A stretch of DNA of 64,000 nt from Anaeromassilibacillus sp001305115. GTDB taxonomy: Bacteria > Bacillota > Clostridia > Oscillospirales > Acutalibacteraceae. The number at the start of each line of letters is the position of its first letter. Within the stretch, counting starts at the first letter, position 1. The notes below the pieces were generated by a model. That model made no database searches. It saw only the letters and a list, made by a program, of their open reading frames with translations, and was not told where the DNA came from. The stretch lies in contig AP031437.1 in assembly GCA_042854365.1 (NCBI GenBank), positions 2,108,001 to 2,172,000 on the forward strand, given 5' to 3'. Both the position numbers and the translations under genes were made by a program. Shown piece by piece: positions 1 to 8,699 of the stretch.

Positions 1-341
1 AATCCCCTATCAGGGGTATCCAGTTGATAAGAGGATACGCCGATGTCCAAGAGGACACCATCCACAGGCACCAAATCTCGCTCCTTTGCAACTTGAGCCA
101 TTTCGCTGAAATTGGCGTGTGCAACAAGGGAACACTTCATCCCCTTCAAGCGTTCTCGCACCACGGCAATCGCATCTGGGTCCTGATCAATCGAAAGCAG
201 TTTTCCAGTTGTTAAACGGCTTGCAATGGCCTTGGAATGGCCACCGCCTCCCGCTGTTCCATCGATGTAGATTCCGTCGGGCTGAATCGCCAAAGAAGCA
301 ATCGCCTCATCAAACAACACGGGTTTATGCTGAAATTCCAT
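1..341 (-). CDS. rsmH: 16S rRNA m4C1402 methyltransferase RsmH, N-terminal part (runs off the window)
   Basis: The minus strand opens with ATG at 341 and reads without a stop to the window edge. It begins MEFQHKPVLFDEAI and contains the glycine-rich SAM-binding loop DGTAGGGGHS, a later SIDQDP segment and LLDIGVSS, the hallmarks of RsmH (MraW). The family N4-methylates C1402 of 16S rRNA using S-adenosylmethionine. It lies 90 bp downstream of mraZ in the same direction, the standard start of the dcw (division and cell wall) cluster, so the rest of that cluster should continue beyond position 1. About 113 residues of roughly 310 are present. The identification is firm from motif and synteny; nothing unusual is seen. 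Confidence 0.93.
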   Translation of the reverse strand, partial: MEFQHKPVLFDEAIASLAIQPDGIYIDGTAGGGGHSKAIASRLTTGKLLSIDQDPDAIAVVRERLKGMKCSLVAHANFSEMAQVAKERDLVPVDGVLLDIGVSSYQLDTPDRG

Positions 342-431
342 CTCTGTGCGCCTCCGGTTCCCGGGGCCTGTCCTACCGCCTAAAATTCCGTTCGGAAGCG
401 CCCACTGTGGATTCTCTCTAACAAGATACAC

Positions 432-851
432 TTAAAATTGCAGTTCTTCCATCACCTCAATCAAGCTGCTGTCATCCAACTCCGCATTAAACGAAGCCCA
501 GCGTTGGGCATCCCAAAGTTCCGCCCGGTTTGAGGTTCCTATAAAGGCTACATCTTTTTCCAGCCCAGCGTATTCCCGCAAATGCTGTGGAAGAAGGATG
601 CGTCCCTGCTTGTCCGGCTCCACCTCAGCAGCGCCGGAAAAAAAGAAGCGTTGGATACCGCGGGCTTTTCCCATGGGCATTGCCATGATTTTTTCCTGCA
701 ATTTAGTCCATTCTGTAGGCGGAAGAACGAAGAGACAATGATCCAGGCCCTTCGTGACATAAAAACGTTCCCCCAGGTCCTCCCGGAACCGGGCGGGAAC
801 AATCACGCGGCCCTTCGCGTCAATATTATGTTGGTATTCGCCAATCAACAT
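432..851 (-). CDS. mraZ: Transcriptional regulator MraZ
   Basis: 139 residues, the usual MraZ length is about 140-150. Two SpoVT/AbrB-type halves are visible: residues about 5-50 (YQHNIDAKGRVIVPARFRE) and about 75-120 (EPDKQGRILLPQHLREYA), each with the DxKGRxxxP-type loop. MraZ binds its own promoter region and represses the dcw operon; the second protein of the operon, RsmH, follows immediately. Candidate operator repeats and a promoter lie just upstream (890-966). The ATG at 851 is the only start compatible with the conserved N-terminus MLIGEYQHNID. A standard family member. Confidence 0.97.
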   Translation of the reverse strand: MLIGEYQHNIDAKGRVIVPARFREDLGERFYVTKGLDHCLFVLPPTEWTKLQEKIMAMPMGKARGIQRFFFSGAAEVEPDKQGRILLPQHLREYAGLEKDVAFIGTSNRAELWDAQRWASFNAELDDSSLIEVMEELQF

Positions 852-889
852 AACCGCTGTGCCTTTTCAGGGCAAAAGATGGGTACTTG

Positions 890-925
890 AACCACATCGT
901 GCTATTTTGCCCCACCTTCCTCCAC
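890..925 (-). promoter_or_regulatory. Candidate MraZ operator: three GTGG repeats on a 10-bp register
   Basis: Read on the minus strand, GTGGAG (920-925), GTGGGG (910-915) and GTGGTT (890-895) sit at distances of 10 and 20 bp, so they face the same side of the helix. MraZ is known to bind spaced TGGG/GTGGG-type repeats upstream of its own gene. They lie between the -10 box and the mraZ start, where binding would repress. Confidence 0.7.
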
Positions 926-937
926 TTGTTGATTACG

Positions 938-966
938 ATTATACTCGATTCGTAACAAAAATGCAA
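938..966 (-). promoter_or_regulatory. mraZ / dcw operon promoter
   Basis: Minus strand: a perfect TATAAT (938-943), a 17-bp spacer and a weak -35 TTGCAT (961-966). It is placed immediately upstream of the MraZ repeats and about 90 bp before the mraZ start. The spacing is ideal for the housekeeping sigma factor; the -35 matches consensus only in its TTG. Confidence 0.65.
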
Positions 967-1044
967 CTGATTTATTTTGATTATGTCAACTAATCCGACA
1001 AATACCGACTCTCTTTTGAACAAAATTCGCTTATTTAGTAGCAT

Positions 1045-1081
1045 AAAAAAATGCACCACAATATCTTGTGGTGCATTTTTT
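1045..1081. terminator. Bidirectional intrinsic terminator
   Basis: A perfect hairpin, TGCACCACAA / TTGTGGTGCA with a 4-nt loop, flanked by seven A on the left and seven T on the right. It can stop transcription from either side. It ends the leftward coaD/coiled-coil transcription unit before the mraZ promoter. Confidence 0.9.
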
Positions 1082-1156
1082 AGGTTAAGAATTGAGATTT
1101 TCTATATTATCCAAATATTACCAAATTTTTCTAGCGGAAACTTACAAATGTTTCGA

Positions 1157-1621
1157 TCAATTCTGACCGGAACGCTGAGTCGCTTTGATGTTTTGACGGG
1201 TCTTGCGCAGTTCTGCCAGGTTTGCCGCAAGGGCCTCATCTGTACGGCGCATCAGATCGTCCACATACTCGTTTGCTGCTTTCCGCATTTCACGTGTTTT
1301 TATCTGTGTTTGCGTCAATAGGTCGTTTGCCTTCTGCTGCGCCTGCTTGACAATCTCATCCTGGTTCACCATCGCCCGGGCCCGCTCTTCTGCGACCCGA
1401 ATCTTTGTCTCGGCTTCCATCTTTGCCGTGCTGATAATCTGATTGCGATCCGCCACAATCGCTTTCGCTTTGAGCAATTCCTGGGGCAGGTTTTCGCGGA
1501 TCTCATCCAAAATCTGTTTGACCTCTTCGCCATCCAGCACCGCGCGGCCGCGGCTGAGCGGAAGGTTCCACGCCTTCTCTACCATCTCATACAATTCGTC
1601 GATCAGTTCTTCCACGTTCAT
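1157..1621 (-). CDS. Coiled-coil protein of unknown function (DivIVA/AtpF-like)
   Basis: The start was set at the ATG at 1621 (MNVEELIDELYEM), preceded by AAAGGA about 12 nt upstream; an upstream extension has no conserved look. This gives 154 residues. From about residue 45 to the end it is a charged heptad helix rich in K/E/A/R with no membrane segment. Such proteins are common downstream of coaD in Clostridia and are often named ATPase or DivIVA-like because the coiled coil resembles ATP synthase subunit b or DivIVA; the similarity may be only compositional. It lies 84 bp after coaD and before a strong terminator, so it is the last gene of the rsmD-coaD unit. Function unknown. Confidence 0.75.
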   Translation of the reverse strand: MNVEELIDELYEMVEKAWNLPLSRGRAVLDGEEVKQILDEIRENLPQELLKAKAIVADRNQIISTAKMEAETKIRVAEERARAMVNQDEIVKQAQQKANDLLTQTQIKTREMRKAANEYVDDLMRRTDEALAANLAELRKTRQNIKATQRSGQN

Positions 1622-1705
1622 CGTATTGATCCATCCTTTCAGAGGGCCGCAGAGTTGCGCATGGGAAAACGGAACCGGATACACGCATTCCCACCCAGAA
1701 TATGT

Positions 1706-2194
1706 TTACTTCTTCGCGGCATACATTCTTTCTTTGATGTCATCCAAGATACACGCTGGAACAAAGTTGGAGACATCGCCGCCAAAGTTGGCGATCTGTT
1801 TGACTATGCTGGAACTCAGGAACATGTTTTCCGACCTGGTAATCATAAATACGGTTTCTAACTCGGAATTGAGTTTCCGATTGGTGAGCGCCTGCTGAAA
1901 TTCATATTCGAAGTCGGACATGGCCCGCAGGCCTTTGACAATCGCCGTCGCCCCGCGCATCTTGGCATAATCTGCCAGCAAACCGTCAAAGCTGACCACT
2001 TCCACACCGCTCATGCCATTGGTGCACTTCTGAATCAGGGCAATTCGCTCTTCCGTGGTGAACATCGTGTGTTTCTCCGGGTTCACCATTACAGCCACAA
2101 TCACATGATCGAAAATCTTTCTTGCACGTTCAATAATATCCAAATGTCCGATGGTGACCGGATCAAAGCTGCCTGGGCAAATTGCAATTTTCAT
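1706..2194 (-). CDS. coaD: Phosphopantetheine adenylyltransferase
   Basis: 162 residues from the ATG at 2194 with AGGAAG in good position; the ORF can be extended upstream but CoaD proteins begin MKIAICPGSFDP as here. The T/HxGH nucleotidyltransferase motif (GSFDPVTIGHLDII) is at residues about 8-21 and the second signature, ITRSENMFLSSSIVKQIA, is near the C-terminus. CoaD transfers AMP from ATP to 4'-phosphopantetheine, the penultimate step of coenzyme A synthesis, in the cytosol. rsmD lies 59 bp upstream, the usual pairing in Firmicutes. Length and motifs are typical. Confidence 0.97.
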   Translation of the reverse strand: MKIAICPGSFDPVTIGHLDIIERARKIFDHVIVAVMVNPEKHTMFTTEERIALIQKCTNGMSGVEVVSFDGLLADYAKMRGATAIVKGLRAMSDFEYEFQQALTNRKLNSELETVFMITRSENMFLSSSIVKQIANFGGDVSNFVPACILDDIKERMYAAKK

Positions 2195-2253
2195 AGGTCT
2201 CTTCCTTTCCAAAACTCTTCCCATGTGTGGAATCCTGTATCCACACGAATCCC

Positions 2254-2802
2254 TTATAGATCTTTGTGCCGGTAGACCGACAGCACAATCTTTCCATAGC
2301 GGTAGTCGCGCTTTTTTTCGAAATCCCCTGCCGCCTCGGGAATCTCCTCGTCGATTGGATGTTCACAGACGAGGACGCCGCCCTTGTTCAGAATAGCCAC
2401 TGTCAACGGTATCGCCTTTTGTAGTAGGCCTGTCCGATAAGGCGGGTCTAAAAAGGCGATGTCAAAGGGCTCGTTACGGCGTAAAAGAAAGGCTGCATAA
2501 TCCATATGCAAAACCTTTGCACGCTCTCCCAAACCGGTGCTGGCGATATTTTTTTCAATGATCGATATGGGTTCCTTTCCCGCATCCACAAAGACGGCTT
2601 CTCGTGCACCGCGGCTGAGCGCTTCCAAACCGAGCTGGCCAGACCCCGCAAATAGATCCAGCACACGCCGCCCCTCGATCTGAAACTGTAGGATGCTAAA
2701 CAAAGCCTCCTTTACCCGCTCCGTTGTTGGACGAACATGTTCGCCTTCCAACGTTAAAAGACGTCTGCCACGGGCTGAACCTGTAATAATTCGCATATGC
2801 AA
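2254..2802 (-). CDS. rsmD: 16S rRNA (guanine966-N2)-methyltransferase
   Basis: 182 residues. It begins MHMRIITGSARGRRL; the second methionine (2796) is the more family-like start. A Rossmann methyltransferase: SAM loop VLDLFAGSGQLGLEALSRGA at about residues 46-65, and the catalytic FLDPPYRTG (the [DN]PP[YF] motif of N-methyltransferases) in the second half. RsmD methylates N2 of G966 of 16S rRNA during small-subunit assembly. It is followed by coaD in the same direction, the common rsmD-coaD gene pair. No oddities. Confidence 0.95.
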   Translation of the reverse strand: MHMRIITGSARGRRLLTLEGEHVRPTTERVKEALFSILQFQIEGRRVLDLFAGSGQLGLEALSRGAREAVFVDAGKEPISIIEKNIASTGLGERAKVLHMDYAAFLLRRNEPFDIAFLDPPYRTGLLQKAIPLTVAILNKGGVLVCEHPIDEEIPEAAGDFEKKRDYRYGKIVLSVYRHKDL

Positions 2803-2897
2803 TGCTCCTTCAAAAATCGAAGACGTAAAATGGTCTTTTTATTATCCCATTATCTTCCGCGTCTGTCAAGCGTGCAGCGATACACGGACTAACGGTT

Positions 2898-4763
2898 TCA
2901 AGGCTTTTGGGGAACCTCTTCGCCATGAAAATGCACGTAGACTTTTCTAGCGGCCGGTTTGGTCATTCCGGGGGCCGCCTCCAATTCAGCAAGGTCCGCC
3001 TCCCGGATAGCTGTCAGCGTTCGAAAATGGCGCAAAAGCGCGCGTGCGCGCGTCTCGCCGATCCCTTCAATCTCCGTCAAAGTAGAGGTCAGGGTATTTT
3101 TCTTTCGTGTCTGGCGATGATACCCAATTGCAAAACGGTGGACCTCCTCCTGAATAGAGGATACCAGGGTAAACGCCTTGCGATTGGAATTGATTGCAAT
3201 TTCTCCCCCGTCTTCCGCGATGGCTCTCGTGCGGTGCTTATCATCTTTGACCATACCAAACAGGGCAATATCCAGCCCGGAGGCTTCCAGAATAGGCCGG
3301 ACCGCAGACACATGGCCCTTTCCTCCGTCCAAAAGGATTAGATCTGGAAGACGCCCAAAGCCCTCTCCACTATCCTTCTGGTCAAAATACTCCTGTAACC
3401 GGCGCCCTATAACCTCACGCATGGAACCATAGTCGTCCTGCCCCACAACGGTCTTGATTTTAAACTTCCGGTAAGCGCTTTTCAGCGGACGACCGTTTTC
3501 AAAGACCACCATACCCGCTACATTGTCTCCACCGGCCAAATTGCTGATGTCGTATGCCTCAATATAGGCCGGTGGATGCGCCATTCCCAACAGGCGGGCA
3601 AGCTCATCCAGCGCGGAAGCCTCTCTGCCAGTCCTTCCGACCGACTGTGCCAATTGCTCGGCTGCATTGTTGCGGCACATCTCCACCAGTTGCGCTTGTT
3701 CTCCCTTTTGCGGGACGTAAACCGTCACCTTCCGCCCTGCCTTCTGGCTAAGCCATTCGGAAAGCAAGTCCATATCTGCAGCGGGCGCATCCAGACTCAC
3801 ACGCGGCGGCACACGATCTCGCATGGAGTAATAACGTTCGATAAATTCGCTGCGGGCCGCCTCTGGTTCGCCGATCTCTCCCATCAAGTACGTTTCCCGG
3901 TCACACAGGCGGCCATTCATAAAGCGAAACACCTCAAAACAATTTCGCTCAGGGCCTTGTGCCAGTGCAATGATGTCCTGTTCCGGGACCTTTAAGGCTA
4001 CCACCTTCTGGCGGTCGCTCATGCGCTTGATGGCGGCAAGACGATCGCGGATGCGTGCTGCACGCTCAAACTCAAGGTTTTCCGCTGCTTCTTCCATTTT
4101 TTTCGTCAAACTACGCACACATTCCGCACTTCCACCCCGCAAAAAGTCGATCGCTTCTTTGACTGCCTCGTTATAATCCTCCTGCGAAATCTTTCCTTGG
4201 CAAGGGGCGCTACATTGCTTGATATAATAATTCAAACAGGGACGTCCTTTCCCGATGTCCTGCGGAAATCTGCGCGAGCAGGAGGGCAGACGAAAGATCT
4301 TCAACGCTTCGTCCACCGATTCCTTTGTCGCCCAAGAACTGACAAATGGGCCGATGTAATCCGCGCCGTCGTCCAGCATCTGCTTTGCCTGCGAAATCCG
4401 CGGCCATGGTCCTCGGGTTACCTTGATATAATGATACCCCTTGTCATCTTTGAGGAGAATATTGTATTTGGGCGTATGCTGCTTAATCAGGCTGCACTCC
4501 AACACCAACGCCTCAAACTCACTGTCCGTTAGAATATATTCAAAGTATTCTACGTTACTGACCATCCGGCGAACCTTTTCATCGTGATTCTTTTCACTGC
4601 CAAAATATTGGCTAACGCGATTTTTCAGGGCTTTCGCTTTACCAATATAAATAATCTTGCCGGTCTTATCGTGCATGATATATACCCCGGGATGCAACGG
4701 CAGACGCATCGCCTTTTTCCGCAACTCGCGTATGTGCTCCAAACGTTGCTCTTGCTCTTCCAT
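2898..4763 (-). CDS. uvrC: Excinuclease ABC subunit C
   Basis: 621 residues from the ATG at 4763 (MEEQEQRLEHIRE), which has a strong GGGGGG-type ribosome binding site; the longer ORF start lacks one. Domains in order: GIY-YIG nuclease (about residues 20-105, GVYIMHDKTGKIIYIGKAKAL), UvrB-binding UVR helix (about 200-235), the RNase H-like C-terminal endonuclease (about 380-540, with EAYDISNLAGGDNVAGMVVF and LILLDGGKGH) and tandem helix-hairpin-helix DNA-binding elements at the end (EIEGIGETRARALL, LEAAPGMTKPAARK). UvrC makes both incisions in nucleotide excision repair with UvrA and UvrB. A bidirectional terminator separates it from the HPr gene. Confidence 0.98.
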   Translation of the reverse strand: MEEQEQRLEHIRELRKKAMRLPLHPGVYIMHDKTGKIIYIGKAKALKNRVSQYFGSEKNHDEKVRRMVSNVEYFEYILTDSEFEALVLECSLIKQHTPKYNILLKDDKGYHYIKVTRGPWPRISQAKQMLDDGADYIGPFVSSWATKESVDEALKIFRLPSCSRRFPQDIGKGRPCLNYYIKQCSAPCQGKISQEDYNEAVKEAIDFLRGGSAECVRSLTKKMEEAAENLEFERAARIRDRLAAIKRMSDRQKVVALKVPEQDIIALAQGPERNCFEVFRFMNGRLCDRETYLMGEIGEPEAARSEFIERYYSMRDRVPPRVSLDAPAADMDLLSEWLSQKAGRKVTVYVPQKGEQAQLVEMCRNNAAEQLAQSVGRTGREASALDELARLLGMAHPPAYIEAYDISNLAGGDNVAGMVVFENGRPLKSAYRKFKIKTVVGQDDYGSMREVIGRRLQEYFDQKDSGEGFGRLPDLILLDGGKGHVSAVRPILEASGLDIALFGMVKDDKHRTRAIAEDGGEIAINSNRKAFTLVSSIQEEVHRFAIGYHRQTRKKNTLTSTLTEIEGIGETRARALLRHFRTLTAIREADLAELEAAPGMTKPAARKVYVHFHGEEVPQKP

Positions 4764-4828
4764 CGAAATTCCCCCCTTTGATTGGACACTCCATTGGTTC
4801 ATCTATATCTCCGGACCGTAAGGCACCA

Positions 4829-4863
4829 TAAAAAAATGGAACGCCCATCGGGCGTTCCTTTTT
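4829..4863. terminator. Bidirectional intrinsic terminator
   Basis: GGAACGCCC / GGGCGTTCC hairpin with a 3-nt loop, six A to the left and five T to the right. It lies between the HPr gene and uvrC and would end HPr transcription. Confidence 0.88.
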
Positions 4864-4934
4864 CATCTCGTTCCAACCATTGGACTTGACTCATATGGGA
4901 ACTCTATCCCATACAATTGGACACAGCTGAAAAA

Positions 4935-5198
4935 TTACTCAGCAAAACCGGACTTTACCAGCTCCACCAGATTTTCCACTGCCTCTTCCTCGTCGGAACC
5001 ATCTGCAATGATGCGGATGGACGTGCCGCCCACAATACCGAGGGACAATACGCCCAGCAGGCTCTTTGCATTCACACGTCTCTCTTCCTTTTCCACCCAA
5101 ATCGAGGACTTATACTCATTTGCCTTCTGGATAAAGAACGTTGCCGGACGTGCATGGAGACCTACCTGATTCTGAACCAAAACCTCTTTAACGCACAT
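4935..5198 (-). CDS. HPr-family phosphocarrier protein
   Basis: 87 residues, the normal HPr length. It carries the active-site motif GLHARPA with His15 and the regulatory segment NAKSLLGVLSLG with Ser46, so both the PTS phosphorylation site and the HPr kinase site are kept; it is not a Crh-type protein, which lacks His15. HPr passes phosphate from enzyme I to sugar-specific EIIA proteins and, when phosphorylated on Ser46, acts with CcpA in carbon catabolite control. It stands alone here with its own promoter and terminator and no enzyme I next to it, so whether it is the main PtsH or a second paralog cannot be decided from the window. Confidence 0.92.
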   Translation of the reverse strand: MCVKEVLVQNQVGLHARPATFFIQKANEYKSSIWVEKEERRVNAKSLLGVLSLGIVGGTSIRIIADGSDEEEAVENLVELVKSGFAE

Positions 5199-5291
5199 TC
5201 TTACTCACTCCTAAAACAAAATCAAAATCAAACCATTCCAACCAACCAAAATCTAAAATACAACACAGCATGAAAGCTAGATCATGCAGTT

Positions 5292-5319
5292 ATTATATCA
5301 CAATTCGGAAGGCCGTCAA
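5292..5319 (-). promoter_or_regulatory. Promoter of the HPr gene
   Basis: Minus strand TTGACG (5314-5319), 16-bp spacer, TATAAT (5292-5297), about 95 bp before the HPr start. Close to the sigma-A consensus. Confidence 0.7.
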
Positions 5320-5473
5320 CAAATTTGAAAAAACTTTGGATTGATAACCGAATTGGGGCTTTTTTGTCCCCAACTCCTTTGTGCACCTTGCCATGTTTGT
5401 TGAAAACTTTTGTGCCGTATTCCATATTTTCAAAAAATCGAGAATGTCAAAATCAGACAGATTGTATAAGTAT

Positions 5474-6217
5474 CTATTCTTTTTCTACATGAGTTTCCAA
5501 CGAAGCAAGGTATTTTTTGTCCTGTTTGGTCAGCTCTGCCCGGGCAAACAAGTCGGGACGTTTGTGCATAGTGCGCAAAATGGATTGCTCTCTGCGCCAA
5601 CGGGCAATTGCTGCATGATTACCCGATAAGAGGACGGGAGGGACGCTCCTTCCTCGCCAAGTTGCCGGCCGGGTATACTGCGGATATTCCAGCAAGCCGT
5701 CGTAGTGGCTCTCCTCCTCAAAGCAAACATCGTTTGACAGGACGCCATCCTTCATCCGGCAAACCGCGTCCGCAACCACCAGCGCAGGCAGCTCGCCACC
5801 GGTCAGCACATAGTCTCCTATGGAAATCTCTTCGTCGACATATGCCTCTAGCACGCGCTCGTCCACACCTTCATAATGCCCACATAGAATGGCAATATTC
5901 TCATGCATTGCCAATTCTTTCACTTTTTCTTGGGACAAAACATTTCCCTGGGGAGACATGTACAGAACATAGGGCTTTTTCCCCAACTGTTCTACCAAAT
6001 CGTCCATGCACAAAGCGATGGGTTCCGCCATCATCAGCATGCCCATCCCACCGCCGAATAGGGTATCATCTACCCGGTTATGTTTATCATACGCAAAATT
6101 ACGGATTTGGTGACAGCACACCTGAACCGCTCCACGCTTACGGGCACGTCCGATGATGCTTTCAGCCATGACGGTCTCACACATCTCCGGAAAAAGCGTG
6201 AGAATGTCAATTCGCAT
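5474..6217 (-). CDS. trmD: tRNA (guanine37-N1)-methyltransferase
   Basis: 247 residues from ATG at 6217 (MRIDILTLFPEM), with GGGGGATC as ribosome binding site inside the end of rimM; the two genes overlap by 11 nt, suggesting translational coupling. Visible TrmD features are the trefoil-knot segments YVLYMSPQGN, ILCGHYEGVDERV and the conserved EISIGDYVLTGGELPALV. TrmD methylates G37 of tRNAs that read CNN codons, preventing frameshifting. It is the last gene of the ylxM-ffh-rpsP-khpA-rimM-trmD operon. The rplS gene that often follows trmD is absent: the next gene is the separately promoted HPr gene. Confidence 0.97.
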   Translation of the reverse strand: MRIDILTLFPEMCETVMAESIIGRARKRGAVQVCCHQIRNFAYDKHNRVDDTLFGGGMGMLMMAEPIALCMDDLVEQLGKKPYVLYMSPQGNVLSQEKVKELAMHENIAILCGHYEGVDERVLEAYVDEEISIGDYVLTGGELPALVVADAVCRMKDGVLSNDVCFEEESHYDGLLEYPQYTRPATWRGRSVPPVLLSGNHAAIARWRREQSILRTMHKRPDLFARAELTKQDKKYLASLETHVEKE

Positions 6218-6722
6218 CGTCAAAGATCCCCCTTATGGGCCGAATTTTGAGAGTGCCCCCGTCGATGTCCACATCGACAATCACATCCGGGATAGCAGGA
6301 ACCAAATAGTTCACCTTATCCTCCCCGGTCACCTGATAGACGTCGTTCGCCCCTGTGGGCATTACCTCTGTCAATGAGCCATACCGTTTGCCTGTATCCG
6401 CATCCATAACGGTCAGACCGATCATATCCTGCACGAAATAACGCCCTTTGGGCAATTTCACATCTGCTCGATCTAAATAGAGAATCCGGCCGCGCAGCGC
6501 ATCCGCTTCCTCCACCGTATCGATCCCTTCCAGCTTCAGAAGCAGCAGGCTTTTGTGGACACGCGACGAAACCACCTGTAATTTCTCGCTCCCTCGGTTC
6601 CAATATAGCGTATGGATCTTGGCCAAAAAATCCGCAGAATCACACCACGGTTCCACGCGCAGTTCTCCTTTGACCCCATGGGTTCCCACAATACGGCCTG
6701 CCTCTAAAAATTGCTTGCGCAT
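6207..6722 (-). CDS. rimM: Ribosome maturation factor RimM
   Basis: 171 residues from ATG at 6722 (MRKQFLEAGRIVGTHG), preceded by GGAGGAAG; the ORF continues upstream without a second plausible start. The N-terminal RimM barrel is recognised by AGRIVGTHGVKGELRVEPW (residues about 7-25), the second PRC-barrel domain by YFVQDMIGLTVMDADTG and DVYQVTGEDKVNYLVPAI. RimM binds ribosomal protein S19 and helps 30S head maturation. It sits between khpA and trmD in the classical operon and overlaps trmD. Confidence 0.95.
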   Translation of the reverse strand: MRKQFLEAGRIVGTHGVKGELRVEPWCDSADFLAKIHTLYWNRGSEKLQVVSSRVHKSLLLLKLEGIDTVEEADALRGRILYLDRADVKLPKGRYFVQDMIGLTVMDADTGKRYGSLTEVMPTGANDVYQVTGEDKVNYLVPAIPDVIVDVDIDGGTLKIRPIRGIFDDAN

Positions 6723-6786
6723 TTTTCTTCCTCCTTCGCAGAAAACAAAAAAGAGAGCGGACGCGAGTCTGCCCTCCTTTTTATGC

Positions 6787-7020
6787 TCAGTCGATCTCAA
6801 CAGAAATCTTGCTGTTGGTGCGGGTTGCCGCGGCACGCATCACCACACGGATTGCCTTTGCGATGCGTCCCTGCTTGCCGATCACCCGGCCCATGTCCGC
6901 CTCTGCAACGTGCAGATGGTACACAATGGAGCCGTCCTCCGCGGAATCGTCAACATCGACGTTCACGGCGGTCGGGTCTTCCACGAGGCCCTGAGCAATT
7001 GCAATCAGCAGTTCCTTCAT
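6787..7020 (-). CDS. khpA: KH-domain RNA-binding protein KhpA
   Basis: 77 residues from ATG at 7020 with GGAGG 6 nt upstream. It begins MKELLIAIAQGLVEDP and contains one KH domain with the RNA-binding loop GRVIGKQGRIAKAIR (about residues 42-56). KhpA (YlqC) forms a complex with KhpB and influences small-RNA and cell-division-related mRNAs in Gram-positive bacteria. Its place between rpsP and rimM is the standard one in Firmicutes. Confidence 0.94.
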   Translation of the reverse strand: MKELLIAIAQGLVEDPTAVNVDVDDSAEDGSIVYHLHVAEADMGRVIGKQGRIAKAIRVVMRAAATRTNSKISVEID

Positions 7021-7051
7021 CTTAACCTCCGTATACAACGCATTGCCTCCC

Positions 7052-7294
7052 TTACAGGATGCCGTTCTTCTTGAACAGCGTCTTCACGGTATCGGTCGGC
7101 TGTGCACCGTTCGAAATCCACTTCTTCGCCTTTTCTGCATCGACCTTCACTACAGAAGGCTCCTGCATCGGATCGTACGTACCGATCTCCTCAATGAAAC
7201 GGCCATCACGCGGATAACGGGAATCTGCAACAACAATGCGATAGAACGGAGCTTTCTTTGCACCCATTCTGCGCAGTCTGATTTTTACTGCCAT
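7052..7294 (-). CDS. rpsP: 30S ribosomal protein S16
   Basis: 80 residues starting at ATG 7294 (MAVKIRLRRMGAKKAPFYRI) with GGAGGTGA upstream. The N-terminal signature VKIRLRRMGAKKAPFYRIVV is the family fingerprint. It is an essential assembly protein of the small subunit, located between ffh and khpA as in most Firmicutes. Confidence 0.98.
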   Translation of the reverse strand: MAVKIRLRRMGAKKAPFYRIVVADSRYPRDGRFIEEIGTYDPMQEPSVVKVDAEKAKKWISNGAQPTDTVKTLFKKNGIL

Positions 7295-7359
7295 GTTGAT
7301 GTTCACCTCCAAAATAGAATCATTTCTATCTCCACCAAAAGTTTTGGTAAGATCACCTT

Positions 7360-8673
7360 TTAAAATCCAAAGCGGCGCCTTGCGCCCTTCCCTTTGAGCT
7401 GCTTTATGAGCTTTTGTGTCTGTTCAAATTGGCGCAACAAACGGTTGACGTCTTCCACACGCATGCCGCTGCCCGCCGCAATCCGGCGCTTACGCGATGG
7501 ATTGATAATGGAAGGCTTCGCACGCTCCTCTTTGGTCATCGACAAAATAATCGCCGCCATACGGTCCATATCGCGATCATCGATCTCCACATCCTTGAGC
7601 TGCTTTTCCATTCCCGGCATTTTGCTGAGGACAGATTTTAGCGGCCCCATCCGTTTGACCTGCTTAAATTGATCCAACAGGTCGTTGAGATCCATTTTGT
7701 TTTCCAACATCCTGCGGGATACTTTCTCCGCCGCTTTCTGATCCATTTTGACCTGTGCTTCCTCAATCAGAGTCAGCACATCGCCCATCCCAAGGATTCG
7801 AGACGCCATACGGTCCGGATGGAAAACCTCCAAGTCATCCAATTTTTCGCCAGTGCCGGCAAACTTGATCGGCTTGCCCGTCACAGCCCGCACCGAAAGC
7901 GCCGCGCCGCCGCGGGTATCGCCGTCAAGCTTTGTAAGGATAACACCGGTAATATCCAGTTTTTCATCGAACGTCTTAGAAACATTGACCGCTTCCTGGC
8001 CGGTCATCGCATCGACGACCAACAGAATATCCGTTGGATGAACCGCATCTTTGATATTGTGTAGCTCCTCCATCAGCTTTTCATCGATTTGCAGGCGGCC
8101 CGCCGTATCGATAATTACATAGTCGTTGCCATAATCCTTGGCTCTCCGGATCGCCTCTTTGCAAATTTTCACCGGCTTTTCCGTGCCCATTTCAAACACA
8201 GCAACTCCCGCTTGGGAACCCACCACTTGCAGCTGCTTAATCGCAGCGGGGCGGTAGATGTCGCCCGCCACAAGCAGGGGCCGGTGGCCCCTACTTTTCA
8301 GCATCTTTGCCAATTTACCACAGTGTGTGGTCTTACCAGAACCCTGTAATCCACACATCATGATAATCGCCGGCGGACTCGGTGGGGAAACCAAACGCGT
8401 CTCACCGCCGCCCATCAAGGCGGTCAATTCTTCATCAACAATCTTCACAACCATCTGCGCTGGGGTCAAGCTCTCCATAACCTCCGCGCCGACAGCTCGC
8501 TCTGTCACCTTTTTGGTAAAATCTTTTGCAACCTTATAATTGACATCAGCCTCCAGAAGCGCAAGCCGCACTTCTCGCATGGCCTCTTTGACATCGTCCT
8601 CGCTCAGTTTTCCCTTCGACTTCAGCCGTTTAAAGGCCGCGGAGAGTTTATCAGCCAGTCCTTCGAATGCCAA
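7360..8673 (-). CDS. ffh: Signal recognition particle protein Ffh
   Basis: 437 residues. N domain at residues 1-95; SRP GTPase domain with P-loop GLQGSGKTTHCGKLA (about 110-124), DIYRPAAIKQL, the DTAGRL motif and TKLDGDTRGGAA; methionine-rich M domain from about 325 (MLENKMDLNDLLDQFKQVKRMGPLKSVLSKMPGM) that binds SRP RNA and signal peptides. A short basic-phenylalanine C-terminus ends the protein. It delivers nascent membrane proteins to FtsY at the membrane. YlxM, its usual partner, is encoded directly upstream. Confidence 0.98.
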   Translation of the reverse strand: MAFEGLADKLSAAFKRLKSKGKLSEDDVKEAMREVRLALLEADVNYKVAKDFTKKVTERAVGAEVMESLTPAQMVVKIVDEELTALMGGGETRLVSPPSPPAIIMMCGLQGSGKTTHCGKLAKMLKSRGHRPLLVAGDIYRPAAIKQLQVVGSQAGVAVFEMGTEKPVKICKEAIRRAKDYGNDYVIIDTAGRLQIDEKLMEELHNIKDAVHPTDILLVVDAMTGQEAVNVSKTFDEKLDITGVILTKLDGDTRGGAALSVRAVTGKPIKFAGTGEKLDDLEVFHPDRMASRILGMGDVLTLIEEAQVKMDQKAAEKVSRRMLENKMDLNDLLDQFKQVKRMGPLKSVLSKMPGMEKQLKDVEIDDRDMDRMAAIILSMTKEERAKPSIINPSRKRRIAAGSGMRVEDVNRLLRQFEQTQKLIKQLKGKGARRRFGF

Positions 8674-8699
8674 ATCGTATCTCCCTCCCGCGCGCTTTG